A DNA stretch of 43,062 nucleotides from a virus (IMGVR_UViG_3300033747_000028:1-43062); one strand, 5' to 3'. Positions 14,674 through 23,272 are shown, counted from the first letter of the stretch. The notes: generated from the letters alone by a model not told the origin. Translations and numbers: made by a program.

Positions 14674-15513
14674 TTGGATTTTAAATGCAGCTTAAGCAAA
14701 TGGAGAACTAACAAAAGGTCGGCCAGGTTAACATTACTGGTCGGCCCCAAAGATGCACCAATGGATTTATATAACTTTGAAGACAAACCGCTCGATATTA
14801 TTTTAGACAGCAAAGTTAAGATAAAAGGAGAAATCAAAAATATTGAGCAGCTGGTAAAAGGAAAAATTAAAATTGTGATCGTTGCTGCTGAAGATTATAA
14901 AAAAGAAATTATTAGTGGTGGCCCGGGCCTTAAAAATTCAGAAGAAATAAAAGCTACTTTTTTGATTGATGCTGATGAACAGGTTAAGCGAATGAATATG
15001 ATCAGTGGCCGGCAGAGAAGAAAAGCTTTTGCAACTATAAAAGATATTGCGGAAGGCACTGGCCATGAGACTAATGAAATGTACAGAATCATAAAAGATA
15101 AATTTTCAGAAGTTACCGGTTATGGTGAGATTAGCCTTTCGGATTGTACTAGAGAAACCGCTGCTCTTTTTATTGAGTATTGCATAAGGTTAGGGTATGA
15201 AAGTGGAGTTGAGTGGAAAGAACACCCCAGAGAGAGAATGGACAATCTTTATAGATGGCTGCGGCTGTGTCTTGATCAGAAAATTTGTGCAGTGTCTGGC
15301 CTGCCGGGAAAAGAATATTTAATTGATAACTCTGGAGCTATAATTCATGCTCATCACACTGATGCAATCGGGATGGGAAGAAACAGACAGAAATTTGATG
15401 ACAGTAAACTCAAAAAGATATCTCTATCAGCTAAATATCATAATGAAGCGCACAGTATGGGTTGGGAATCTTTTAAAGAAAAATATCATGTTGAGGGCAT
15501 TATCTATCCGTAA
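14674..15513 (+). CDS. Putative HNHc nuclease
   Basis: A 279-residue protein starting at TTG 14674 after TGAGGTGAGG. The C-terminal ~90 residues form an HNH-type nuclease domain of the 'putative HNHc nuclease' family (HNHc_6): AVSGLPGKEY, then IHAHHTDAIGMGRNRQKFDDS, then YHNEAHSMGWESFKEKYHV. The N-terminal ~190 residues match the DNA-associating part of those proteins. Family members sit in recombination and replication modules of temperate phages. It pairs with the VRR-NUC nuclease gene downstream. Confidence 0.78.
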   Translation: MDFKCSLSKWRTNKRSARLTLLVGPKDAPMDLYNFEDKPLDIILDSKVKIKGEIKNIEQLVKGKIKIVIVAAEDYKKEIISGGPGLKNSEEIKATFLIDADEQVKRMNMISGRQRRKAFATIKDIAEGTGHETNEMYRIIKDKFSEVTGYGEISLSDCTRETAALFIEYCIRLGYESGVEWKEHPRERMDNLYRWLRLCLDQKICAVSGLPGKEYLIDNSGAIIHAHHTDAIGMGRNRQKFDDSKLKKISLSAKYHNEAHSMGWESFKEKYHVEGIIYP

Positions 15514-15549
15514 TGGATTAGGTGCTGGCCCGGTGATCGGAGGTTGATT

Positions 15550-15966
15550 TTGTTGGCCTGGAGAAATGTAAGCGAAAAACAAGCAAAAGATTTGATTAAG
15601 AAAAAGAGAAAAGGTGCCGGTGTTAATGTTTTAGAAGAGGAAGAACAGAAAAAGCTAGCTCAATATCTTGATTATAAATATATGGAAGGCGATTGGTGCC
15701 ATGTACCTAATGAAGGTGACCACAAAGTTCAGTATTATGTTAAACAAAAAACTTTAGGTGTTAAATCAGGCGTGCCGGATGCATTAATTTTCAAGCCGGT
15801 TGCCGGCTATAATGGAATTGCTATTGAACTTAAGAGGTTGAAAGGTGGCCGGGTTAGCGAAAGCCAAAAGAGATGGCTTAAGAGGTTTAAAGAGAACGGT
15901 TGGGCTGTTAAGTTAGCAGAGGGAGCAGATGCAGCTATAGAATTTATTGAAGAACTGGAGGGGTAA
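15550..15966 (+). CDS. VRR-NUC domain nuclease
   Basis: A 138-residue protein. Best start is TTG 15550, six bases after GGAGG; TTG 15553 is also possible. The core GVKSGVPDALIFKPVAGYNGIAIELKRLKGGRVSESQKRWLKRF has the D-(x)n-ExK signature of the VRR-NUC PD-(D/E)XK family. The catalytic residues would be Asp of GVPDAL, and Glu and Lys of IELK. Homologues are small Holliday-junction or flap-type nucleases in phage recombination modules. Confidence 0.82.
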   Translation: MLAWRNVSEKQAKDLIKKKRKGAGVNVLEEEEQKKLAQYLDYKYMEGDWCHVPNEGDHKVQYYVKQKTLGVKSGVPDALIFKPVAGYNGIAIELKRLKGGRVSESQKRWLKRFKENGWAVKLAEGADAAIEFIEELEG

Positions 15967-15967
15967 A

Positions 15968-16294
15968 ATGATCTGGATAGATTTTTTTGATGATACAAAA
16001 AACAAAATTAAAAATATAAAAGATATTAATAATATTGAAGTAATAAGATTTGATTTTATAGTGGATGGTCATGCAGACCAGATGTACATTTATTTAGAAG
16101 AAAAAAGATTATTATCATTAACAAAACCTTCTATAAAAATTAATTATAAATATTTGAGAATCAATAATATAAGTGCCACTATGTTTATTGAAAAAGCAAT
16201 AACAGAACTAGAATACCAACCAGATGGTTTTTTCTTAGATGATTCCATAACATTAAGAATTAACCAAGGTCATGATATCGAAATAAAAATTTGA
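15968..16294 (+). CDS. Hypothetical protein
   Basis: A 108-residue, Ile/Asn/Lys-rich protein with ATG 15968 after GGAGGGGTAAA. Beta-rich pattern. It is more AT-rich than its neighbours, suggesting separate ancestry. Not recognised. Confidence 0.5.
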   Translation: MIWIDFFDDTKNKIKNIKDINNIEVIRFDFIVDGHADQMYIYLEEKRLLSLTKPSIKINYKYLRINNISATMFIEKAITELEYQPDGFFLDDSITLRINQGHDIEIKI

Positions 16295-16306
16295 TGAGGT
16301 GAAGTC

Positions 16307-16588
16307 ATGAAAAATATAGTTGATATAATTGATAGCTTTCTAAATGAAATACAAAAAGAAACTGAAAACAGACCTTATTTAGACATGATGTTTTTTGTAA
16401 GTGAAAAAGAATATAAAAAAATAAAAGATGTTTTTATGAGTTCAGCCAACAAAAAAGAATTAGTGATCAAAAGGAGCATGGCTCATAGTGACCCAGAAGC
16501 AAGATATGAAACTTATCGTTTTGAAAAACGGTGGATAAAGTTTAGTTTTAGAGTTGATACGAGTTCTGGTGAAGATAATGAAGATTAA
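16307..16588 (+). CDS. Hypothetical protein
   Basis: A 93-residue protein, ATG 16307 after GATGAGGTGAAGTC. Mixed alpha/beta with a Met/Phe-rich segment (DMMFFVSEKEY) and charged C-terminus. Not recognised. Overlaps the next gene by 11 bp. Confidence 0.5.
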   Translation: MKNIVDIIDSFLNEIQKETENRPYLDMMFFVSEKEYKKIKDVFMSSANKKELVIKRSMAHSDPEARYETYRFEKRWIKFSFRVDTSSGEDNED

Positions 16589-16745
16589 ACTTAGGTTTGA
16601 AAATCATGAAATAGGAACAATTATCAAAATAATGGCTGATAAATATAATGATGCCGGAGAATTATTAAGCTCAAAAAGTGTTGGCTATGTTAGCAGCAGA
16701 TTAATCGCTAAAGGTGTAGAATTTAAAGACATAAATTTTGATTAA
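16578..16745 (+). CDS. Hypothetical protein (55 aa)
   Basis: I start it at ATG 16578 within the end of the previous gene; an in-frame upstream start at 16554 has no ribosome binding site. The 55-residue product is mixed alpha/beta (KIKLRFENHEIGTI). Not recognised. Confidence 0.45.
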   Translation: MKIKLRFENHEIGTIIKIMADKYNDAGELLSSKSVGYVSSRLIAKGVEFKDINFD

Positions 16746-16758
16746 AGGAGTGATCGCT

Positions 16759-16974
16759 ATCGAACTAATAAAAAACGTTCCTTATTTTATTTATAAATTA
16801 TTTTTAATTCTTATAATGTTTGAATATATACTTGTTAAAGTAAAATTTATAAACCAAGTATTGAATATTCCTGGAATGATTGAAGAAAAAGTAGTAGAAA
16901 ATTTAGTTAAAGAATATTTTATGAAGATAATTGGTGGGATATTAATTTTAAGATTTTTGTTAATAAAACTTTAA
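16759..16974 (+). CDS. Small membrane protein with probable ATC start
   Basis: A 71-residue hydrophobic protein with two membrane segments (about residues 8-28 and 55-70). A strong AAGGAGTG (16745-16752) is followed after six bases by ATC 16759, the normal spacing seen for ATG and TTG starts here. The in-frame TTG 16738 precedes the ribosome binding site and the in-frame GTG 16750 lies in it, so neither is a convincing start. Function unknown. Confidence 0.5.
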   Translation: MELIKNVPYFIYKLFLILIMFEYILVKVKFINQVLNIPGMIEEKVVENLVKEYFMKIIGGILILRFLLIKL

Positions 16975-16989
16975 AAAAGGATGAGAAGA

Positions 16990-17313
16990 ATGAAAACTGA
17001 TTTAGAAAGACTTCACGATGTAGCTTTAAAAGAAAATCACGGTCCTAGAGAAGGTAAAACTTTTTATGATTGTCATTTAGTTGCCGGAGCCTTAGAATTA
17101 GAAAATGAAGAGGTTATAATCTGGCTCCCATCTTTACGCAGTGCGAAGCATATAAAACCAATGCTCAAAAAGGTATTACAAGATCATGATATTTCTATAG
17201 CAAGCAAACCAAATAGAAATTGTTGGATATTAGATAATAATTCTAGAATCATTTTTGCTTGGGGAAATATTAATGGTTACTCTCATGATTCGGCAGTAGT
17301 GACTTTTTGGTAG
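16990..17313 (+). CDS. Hypothetical early protein
   Basis: A 107-residue protein. ATG 16990 lies behind AAAAGGATGAGAAG; the in-frame ATG 16981 is too close. The middle (EEVIIWLPSLRSAKHIKPML) and end (NNSRIIFAWGNINGYSHDSA) have strand-helix patterns reminiscent of a P-loop fold fragment, but no Walker motif is present. Function unknown. Confidence 0.5.
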   Translation: MKTDLERLHDVALKENHGPREGKTFYDCHLVAGALELENEEVIIWLPSLRSAKHIKPMLKKVLQDHDISIASKPNRNCWILDNNSRIIFAWGNINGYSHDSAVVTFW

Positions 17314-17322
17314 GAGGAATCT

Positions 17323-17571
17323 ATGATCACTTCCAATAAACGATATAATATAATTACAAGATGCATGAAAGTATTATTTATGATTGTAAATGAGAGTGGT
17401 TTAAATAGAAATTTGATTGCCGGCCGGTTGGGGGTGAGCTCTAAAACGGTCAGTAGATACATTAATATTTTAAGAGCAGCAGGGTTTGAAATAGTTTATA
17501 ACTTTAAAAAGAAAGAATATGAAGTAATTAATTATCAAATGGTGGAGGGGTTGGGCGGAAATGCTAAATGA
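17323..17571 (+). CDS. HTH_11-like DNA-binding protein
   Basis: An 82-residue protein, ATG 17323 after TAGGAGGAATCT. A helix-turn-helix (NRNLIAGRLGVSSKTVSRYINILRAAGFEIVYN) covers about residues 26-58, of the BirA/HTH_11 type, with a beta wing. Probably a transcription regulator near the end of the early operon. Confidence 0.65.
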   Translation: MITSNKRYNIITRCMKVLFMIVNESGLNRNLIAGRLGVSSKTVSRYINILRAAGFEIVYNFKKKEYEVINYQMVEGLGGNAK

Positions 17572-17815
17572 ATCTAAATTAATTTGTGAATACCAGGGTA
17601 TTAAAAGACATATTCAAGTGCCAGTATTATGTCCTAGGTGCAACAGAAGGACTTTCATTTTAGATAATAGAAAAGAAAAAGGTAAATGTATAAGGTGTGG
17701 CAAAGAAATGACCGCTGATGAATTATTGGAAGTTGCAAAGGCTGATTACTTAGAAAAACACAGTGCTACTGATTATCAAATTAGAAATAACAGAGGTGAC
17801 TGCGGCAATGCCTAA
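17561..17815 (+). CDS. Zinc-finger protein
   Basis: An 84-residue protein, ATG 17561, overlapping the previous gene by 11 bp. A CxxC (CPRCN, about residue 22) and a second CxxC (CIRCGK, about 46) form one treble-clef-like zinc site. Function unknown. Confidence 0.55.
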   Translation: MLNESKLICEYQGIKRHIQVPVLCPRCNRRTFILDNRKEKGKCIRCGKEMTADELLEVAKADYLEKHSATDYQIRNNRGDCGNA

Positions 17816-18260
17816 TAAAGAGAAAGAAATCATAGAAGAGTTGTTAAATAATTATAGAAGGATAAAAGCAAAAGTTGCAACAGAAGCTATAAAAGATGCT
17901 CCTGAATATGCACTGCAGGCTATTAATTATAGTAAGGTAGGGTCTGGCGAAACTAATAATACATATTCTGATGTTGAAGAGTTTGTTGCCAGAAAGTCTG
18001 AACATGATAGCAAATATAAGAATTTAGTTAAAGCAAGAAATATAATCTATCACGCTTATATTAATTTACCTACTGAAATGAGAAGAATAGTCGAGTACTT
18101 TTATTTTAACGATATGTCAGTAAAAGATACAGCAAGTCGAGTTAATTGCTCAGAAAACACAATAAGAAATAGAAAACAAGAAATATTTGCAGAATTAAAA
18201 GTTCACGGACTGATGTCTGCTTGGGAGTTCTGGGTTGAAAGTCGAGAATTATTGAGTTAA
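17808..18260 (+). CDS. Sigma-region-4-like late transcription regulator
   Basis: A 150-residue protein starting at ATG 17808 after AGAGGTGACTGCG. The C-terminal ~60 residues (LPTEMRRIVEYFYFNDMSVKDTASRVNCSENTIRNRKQEIFAEL) form a sigma-70 region 4-type HTH. The overall architecture resembles ArpU/RinA-type phage late-gene activators. It is the last early gene, right before the terminator and the packaging genes, the usual position of such activators. The target promoter is not identified. Confidence 0.75.
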   Translation: MPNKEKEIIEELLNNYRRIKAKVATEAIKDAPEYALQAINYSKVGSGETNNTYSDVEEFVARKSEHDSKYKNLVKARNIIYHAYINLPTEMRRIVEYFYFNDMSVKDTASRVNCSENTIRNRKQEIFAELKVHGLMSAWEFWVESRELLS

Positions 18261-18406
18261 TTTTTAAAAAAACATTAGTTTGGTGTTATTTTGGTATGAT
18301 TTTGAGCTGTTTTTGAGTGGATTTTCTATATATAAAGAATATAATGATAGTATGAAGTAATTGTGAGTTTTTCCATTATTACTTATTTATTTCCTGTTTG
18401 GTTTTT

Positions 18407-18443
18407 TACCGGCCTAATTCCACTATTTAGGCCGGGTTTTTTC
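18407..18443 (+). terminator. Rho-independent terminator ending the early operon
   Basis: A 9-bp perfect stem (CCGGCCTAA / TTAGGCCGG, 18409-18417 and 18427-18435) with a 9-nt loop is followed by six T residues. It lies 147 bp after the last early gene and marks the end of early transcription. Confidence 0.88.
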
Positions 18444-18866
18444 ATACTACCTCTATTATAATATGTGTGGCTCGGACTCAATGTCCGGGCCATTACTCGT
18501 TTATAGAGCTACGAATCAGCCAGAATGCAGCACAAACTACCAGCCGCAGCTACTGGATAGCAGAGGAAAAAGGTGTCAGCTCAGCACTCCTGCTGGCTCC
18601 ACATGCCCCCAGAATCTGCGGGTCCCTCTGAGAATCTAGAGCCTTGCGGTGACGCTGAATCCCAAAAACTGGCTAGATTTCGGTGAAAAAAGTTCAATTT
18701 CATACAGTCGAAAACTTTTATATTTTTTAAAATCTAATATCAAACTTTTATAATAACTGTCATGACAGCGTTCGTGGCAGTTTTATTTTTACCATTAAAA
18801 AAACATTTATTTACAGCATTTTACTGAACTTAAGGTGATTTTAATTTCAGTGAAAAGGAGGTCCTT
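18444..18866 (+). other. Non-coding region before terS: candidate structured RNA or cos site
   Basis: No credible gene occupies this stretch between the early terminator and terS. Bases 18465-18690 are clearly richer in G and C than the surrounding DNA and contain several hairpins: 18469-18491 (9 bp, GGCTCGGAC / GTCCGGGCC, 5-nt loop), and a CAGCA-CTCC-TGCTG hairpin near 18575-18590. A TATAAT (18457-18462) lies immediately upstream but lacks a matching -35. The segment ends at a second terminator-like hairpin (18755-18790). A lambda-like terminase follows, so cos or terminase binding sites are expected here. A small RNA of about 300 nt is the alternative. Confidence 0.45.
18755..18790 (+). terminator. 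Second terminator-like hairpin
   Basis: An 11-bp stem with two G-U pairs (AACTGTCATGA, 18755-18765, with TCGTGGCAGTT, 18772-18782) and a 6-nt loop is followed by a T-rich tail (TTTATTTTT). It would end transcripts starting in the non-coding region upstream. A perfect 12-bp palindrome, CTGTCATGACAG, lies inside it (18757-18768) and could instead be a protein-binding site. Confidence 0.6.
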
Positions 18867-19382
18867 ATGAAATTTGCAGTTTCAGCTGAAGAGCTAGCAG
18901 AATTTATAGATATTTCAGAGCGCAGAGTTTACCAGTTAGTCGATGCAGAAATTATCGATAGAGTTGAAGAAGGAAAATATAATCTCAAAGAATGCGCTAA
19001 AAAATATTATGAATTTAAGTTTGGAAGCGGCAGCAGAGATTTAAATGAAGTTCGAGCTGAGCACGAAGAAATTAAAAAGCGGATCAGTGAAATAAAACTT
19101 GCTAAGCAGCAAAATAAGGTTTTTGAAGCAGAAGCCATAAAATTTAGAATGACTGATATGATCACTACTTTTAGAAATAGAATTCTTGCAACTCCAACTA
19201 AATTAGCTCCTCAAATAACTGGAGTTAAAAATACTAATAAAATAAATGATTTAATGAATACAGAGCTAAGAGAAGCATTAGAAGAATTATCAGAATACGA
19301 TCCTTCCTTATTTGTTAATGATGAAGATCTATATAAAGACAATTTAGCTAAAAAAAAAGTAGGAGATTATTCGAAAAAATAG
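18867..19382 (+). CDS. Terminase small subunit (Nu1-like)
   Basis: A 171-residue protein, ATG 18867 after AAAGGAGGTCCTT. The N-terminal ~45 residues are a winged HTH that reads like phage lambda Nu1 and its relatives (VSAEELAEFIDISERRVYQL), the DNA-binding part that recognises the packaging site. The rest is a helical oligomerisation region with EVRAEHEEIKKRISEIKLAK. It is directly upstream of the GpA-like terminase and directly downstream of the candidate cos region. A role in packaging initiation is family knowledge. Confidence 0.88.
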   Translation: MKFAVSAEELAEFIDISERRVYQLVDAEIIDRVEEGKYNLKECAKKYYEFKFGSGSRDLNEVRAEHEEIKKRISEIKLAKQQNKVFEAEAIKFRMTDMITTFRNRILATPTKLAPQITGVKNTNKINDLMNTELREALEELSEYDPSLFVNDEDLYKDNLAKKKVGDYSKK

Positions 19383-19387
19383 TCAGA

Positions 19388-21202
19388 ATGGTAGCACCTC
19401 CACCGGATCTAAAAATAAGTGACTGGGCTGATCAATATAGAAAATTACCTAAGGAAACATCAGCTGAGCCTGGTCAATGGAGAACAGAGCGGGCACCTTA
19501 CCAACGTAGAATAATGGATTCTATTAATGATCCAGAAGTAGAAAAAGTTGTTGTAATGAGTAGTTCTCAGGTTGGAAAGTCTGAAATAGTAATTAATGTC
19601 ATGGGATATTATATTGATGTTGATCCTTGTCCTATGCTTATGATCCAACCAACAATTGAAACTGCTCAGGATTTTTCAAAGAGAAGAATTGCTCCTTCTA
19701 TCAAGGCAGCTGATTCTCTGAGAGAAAAAGTTGCAGACAGCAAAAGTAAAAGCGGGAATAATACTATTTTGATGAAGTCTTTCCCCGGTGGTTTTCTTGC
19801 CCTGGGAGGAGCTAATTCTCCAGCCGGTTTAGCAAGTAGACCAATAAGGATATTACTTGCTGATGAAATAGACAGATATCCAGAGTCGGCCGGCAGTGAA
19901 GGCGATCCGTTAAAACTTGCTGAAAAAAGAACAACTACTTTTTGGAATAAGAAAAAAGTTTATGTGTCTACTCCAACAATTAAGGATGCTTCCAGAATTG
20001 AGGATGAATATAAAAAAGGTACTCAGGAAAAATGGAAGCTTAAATGTCCTCATTGTGGAGATTATCAATATATACATCTGCAAAATGTTAAATTTGAATA
20101 TGAGAAAGATAAAAAAGGCAATTATAAAGTTTGGGATCTCAAATATGAGTGCACTGAATGTCATAGCAAATTTGATGAGCACACCTGGAAGAATCAATCA
20201 GGTAAATGGGTTGCAGAAAATGATGATGTAATTAAGACAAGAAGTTTCCATCTTAATGCTTTTGTGAGTCCCTGGACTCCCTGGGAAGAAATTATAGAAG
20301 AATGGCTGACTGTGAAGAAAGATCCGGAGCAGTATAAGGTATTTAAAAATACAATGCTTGGTTTGCCCTGGGAGGAAAAAGGAGAAATTGAAGATGAAGA
20401 ATTTCTTTTAAAACGCAGGGAAGAATATGAAGCAGATGTGCCAGATGGAGTTCTACTTTTAACCGCTGGTGTCGATGTTCAGGATGACAGACTAGAATAT
20501 GAGATAGCAGGCTGGGGAAAAGGGCAGGAGTCCTGGGGTATTGAGTATGGCATGATAATGGGTGCTCCTGATATGCCTTCAACCTGGCAGATGCTTTCCG
20601 ATAAATTAGACCAGACTTTCAGGACAGAGTCAGGTAAAGGAATGAAAGTTGCCTGTACCTGTGTTGACTCTGGAGGTCATTTCACTTCAGATGTTTATAA
20701 ATTTTGCAAAAAGAACGAACATAGAAGAATATTTGCTATTAAAGGCCGCGGTGGCCCGGGTATTCCTTTGATAGATAAGATTTACCGCAGTAAAAAAGAA
20801 AATGCTGCGGTCTTTATTTTGGGTGTTGATTCTGGTAAATCAACTATCATGTCAAGACTTAAGATAAAAGAAAGAGGCGATGGATATTGTCACTTCCCTG
20901 CTAATAAAGAAAGAAATTATGATCGCAGTTATTTTCAAGGACTCATATCTGAGAAACTGGTCCGGAGAAAAAGGAGTGGCCAGTACAGAATGGTCTGGGA
21001 AAAAATCAGCCCTAATCAGAGAAATGAGCCTTTAGATTTAAGAAATTATGCTTTAGCTGCACTTAATATACTTAATCCTAGCTTTGATGCACTTGAAAAA
21101 AGGCTAAAACAAAAAGGAAATGGCAGTGTTAGTACAAGCAATTCTAAATCTAGAAGAAAAAAGAAGCGCCGCGGTGTGGTTAATAAGGGTGTTTCAGTAT
21201 AA
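19388..21202 (+). CDS. Terminase large subunit, GpA family
   Basis: A 604-residue GpA-type (lambda-like) packaging ATPase and nuclease. The Walker A-like segment QVGKSE is at about residues 61-66, the acidic Walker B-like DEIDRY at 159-164, and a CPHCG/CTECH zinc-ribbon pair at roughly 220-257. The C-terminal half carries the nuclease domain (TAGVDVQDDRLEYEIAGWG). It translocates DNA into the prohead and cuts at cos. The codons just upstream of ATG 19388 are in frame and encode LFEKIVR, which resembles the usual family N-terminus. An earlier non-AUG start, perhaps ATA 19379, is therefore possible. Confidence 0.93.
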   Translation: MVAPPPDLKISDWADQYRKLPKETSAEPGQWRTERAPYQRRIMDSINDPEVEKVVVMSSSQVGKSEIVINVMGYYIDVDPCPMLMIQPTIETAQDFSKRRIAPSIKAADSLREKVADSKSKSGNNTILMKSFPGGFLALGGANSPAGLASRPIRILLADEIDRYPESAGSEGDPLKLAEKRTTTFWNKKKVYVSTPTIKDASRIEDEYKKGTQEKWKLKCPHCGDYQYIHLQNVKFEYEKDKKGNYKVWDLKYECTECHSKFDEHTWKNQSGKWVAENDDVIKTRSFHLNAFVSPWTPWEEIIEEWLTVKKDPEQYKVFKNTMLGLPWEEKGEIEDEEFLLKRREEYEADVPDGVLLLTAGVDVQDDRLEYEIAGWGKGQESWGIEYGMIMGAPDMPSTWQMLSDKLDQTFRTESGKGMKVACTCVDSGGHFTSDVYKFCKKNEHRRIFAIKGRGGPGIPLIDKIYRSKKENAAVFILGVDSGKSTIMSRLKIKERGDGYCHFPANKERNYDRSYFQGLISEKLVRRKRSGQYRMVWEKISPNQRNEPLDLRNYALAALNILNPSFDALEKRLKQKGNGSVSTSNSKSRRKKKRRGVVNKGVSV

Positions 21203-21216
21203 GGAAGGTGGTTTGA

Positions 21217-21456
21217 ATGGCTTCAAAAGACAGGTTAGAAAAAGCAAAACAAAGATTAGAAGCTTATTATGAAGCAGAAATGGCTGTTCTTGCCGGCCAG
21301 GAGTACAAAATTGGAACTAGAAGTTTGACTCGAGCTAATTTAGAAGAAATAAGAGCAGCAATTGACAGTTTAGAAAAACAAGTTGATCAGTTAACTGCCG
21401 CAGTAGACGGAAAAGGCAGAAGAAAAGCTTATAGAATTACCGCCAGAGACCTATAG
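21217..21456 (+). CDS. gpW-like head-tail joining protein
   Basis: A 79-residue, helix-rich protein with the size and layout of the lambda gpW/DUF6148 family: an N-terminal helix (ERLEKAKQRLEAYYEAEMAVL), a central YKIGTRSLTRANLEEIRAAIDSL and a basic C-terminus. In lambda, gpW plugs the portal after packaging. Its place between TerL and portal is the usual one. ATG 21217 follows AAGGAAGGTGG. Confidence 0.85.
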   Translation: MASKDRLEKAKQRLEAYYEAEMAVLAGQEYKIGTRSLTRANLEEIRAAIDSLEKQVDQLTAAVDGKGRRKAYRITARDL

Positions 21457-21466
21457 GAGGTACAAA

Positions 21467-21583
21467 ATGAGTTACAAAAATAAAAAAAATAAGCCAAAAA
21501 AAGAAATTATCATTCCTAAGGACACCAAAATTAAATCAAAGGAAAAAAATAGACAAAATTTGATTAAAAGAAAAGTACGGTAG
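21467..21583 (+). CDS. Small, very basic protein (38 aa)
   Basis: ATG 21467 follows TAGGAGGTACAAA and the frame ends at TAG 21581-21583. The 38-residue product is dominated by Lys and Asn (KNKKNKPKKE). It sits between gpW and portal and may be a small head-morphogenesis factor. Function unknown. Confidence 0.5.
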   Translation: MSYKNKKNKPKKEIIIPKDTKIKSKEKNRQNLIKRKVR

Positions 21584-21592
21584 GTGACGAAT

Positions 21593-23272
21593 ATGAATTT
21601 AATCGACAAAGCTGTAAAATATCTTAGTCCTCAGACTGCACTAAAAAGAGAATATGCAAGAGAAAAACTTAATGCATGGGAGAAATTTAAAAACTCTGGG
21701 TACAGCGAAAGCGGAGCCAGCCATCAGAAAAAATCAATGAAAGGTTGGAATTCATTGAGTCGCAGCCCTAACGAAGATATTAATGACAATCTCGATACAT
21801 TAAGACAGCGCTCAAGATCATTATTTATGGGGTCACCTTTAGCTGCTTCTGCAATCAAAACCAACAGGACCAATGTTGTAGGTGCCGGTTTAAAACTAAA
21901 ATCAAAAGTAGATGCTGAAACTTTAGGAATAAGCGAAGAACAAGCTGATCAGTGGGAAAGAAAAGTCGAAAAAGAATTTAGTTTGTGGGCAGAATCAGTT
22001 TGGGCCGATAATTTAAGACTTAATAATTTTTATGAGCTGCAGGGTCTGGCACTAATGTCCTGGCTAATGAATGGAGATGTTTTTCCACTCATTAAAAGAG
22101 ATGAAGCAAAAAGTTGGATGCCTTATACTTTAAGGCTGCACCTTGTAGAAGGTGATAGAATAGGCACTCCTAATGTAGGAAGTAATTTTAGTTATTCAAG
22201 TTTTTATAGTGCTCAGTATAATACTTCTGGTAAAAATAGTGAAACTGGAAATCCTATCTATAATGGTGTTGAAGTTGATCAAGAAAGTGGGGCTGTGGTC
22301 GCTTATTGGGTAGCAAATAGACATCCGAAAAAGAAAATGGATGGCCACTTCACAAAATGGAAAAGAGTTAAAGCTTTTGGAGACAAAACTGGGGAACCTA
22401 ATATCTTACATTTAATGGAGCCTGAAAGATGCGAACAGTACAGAGGTGTACCTTATCTTGCTCCGGTTATTGAATCCTTAAAACAAATAACTAGATATAC
22501 AAAAGCAGAGTTGACTGCAGCAGTTGTGCAGTCATTTTTTACTGCATTTATTAAACAAGATGGCCCGGCCAATGAAATACCTTTTGGAGAAACCTTTATG
22601 GGTGAAGAACAGGTAGATGAAGAAGATCCAAATTCTTACGAAATGGGCGCCGGGACAATCAATGTCTTAGGTGAAGGTGAAAGTGTTGAATTTGGAGATC
22701 CGACCAGACCGGGAAATAATTTCGAGCCATTCATAAATGCGATAGCCAAACAAATTGGTGCAGCTTTAGAAATACCATATGAGTTATTAAATAAAGCGTT
22801 TCTTTCTTCATATTCAGCGAGTAGAGCTGCATTGTTAGAAGCCTGGAAAGCATTTAAAATGCGGAGAACCTGGTTTGCTAATGATTTTTGCCAGCCAGTG
22901 TATGAATTATGGTTAACAGAAGCAGTTGCCCGGGGCAGAATTAAAGCACCTGGTTACTTCAATGATCCTGCCATTAAAAGAGCCTGGGCTTCTGCAGAAT
23001 GGATAGGACCAGCTCCAGGACAGGTTGATCCAGTGAAAGAGGTCACTGCTGCAATTATGAGAATAGAAAATGGTTTATCAACTAGAGAAAGAGAAACCAC
23101 CGAGCTCAATGGAAGCAATTGGGACGATAATATAAAACAGCTACTGAAGGAAAACAAAAAGGTCAGAGAAGCCTATGATGGGCTTGGGGAGGATGATCAA
23201 AATGCTGTTCAAAATCTAGTTAAGACTCTATATAACAAAGAGATTGAAAAGGGGGCGACAGAAATTGACTAA
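21593..23272 (+). CDS. Portal protein, lambda family
   Basis: A 559-residue protein starting at ATG 21593 (the in-frame GTG 21584 overlaps the previous gene's end). Family blocks are visible: DTLRQRSRSLFMGSPLAAS, RTNVVGAGLKLKS, and near the end AFLSSYSASRAALLEAWKAF plus RTWFANDFCQPVYELWLTEAV. These are hallmarks of the lambda gpB-type portal, a dodecameric channel at the packaging vertex. Length (~530-560) is normal. Confidence 0.92.
   Translation: MNLIDKAVKYLSPQTALKREYAREKLNAWEKFKNSGYSESGASHQKKSMKGWNSLSRSPNEDINDNLDTLRQRSRSLFMGSPLAASAIKTNRTNVVGAGLKLKSKVDAETLGISEEQADQWERKVEKEFSLWAESVWADNLRLNNFYELQGLALMSWLMNGDVFPLIKRDEAKSWMPYTLRLHLVEGDRIGTPNVGSNFSYSSFYSAQYNTSGKNSETGNPIYNGVEVDQESGAVVAYWVANRHPKKKMDGHFTKWKRVKAFGDKTGEPNILHLMEPERCEQYRGVPYLAPVIESLKQITRYTKAELTAAVVQSFFTAFIKQDGPANEIPFGETFMGEEQVDEEDPNSYEMGAGTINVLGEGESVEFGDPTRPGNNFEPFINAIAKQIGAALEIPYELLNKAFLSSYSASRAALLEAWKAFKMRRTWFANDFCQPVYELWLTEAVARGRIKAPGYFNDPAIKRAWASAEWIGPAPGQVDPVKEVTAAIMRIENGLSTRERETTELNGSNWDDNIKQLLKENKKVREAYDGLGEDDQNAVQNLVKTLYNKEIEKGATEID

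Noticed and set aside
18340-18345. TATAAT after the last early gene as a late promoter
   Set aside because: No matching -35 at 16-18 bp, and it lies before the terminator at 18407.
18444-18866. tRNA or tmRNA in the gap before terS
   Set aside because: I see no cloverleaf with a CCA-compatible acceptor or T-loop consensus.
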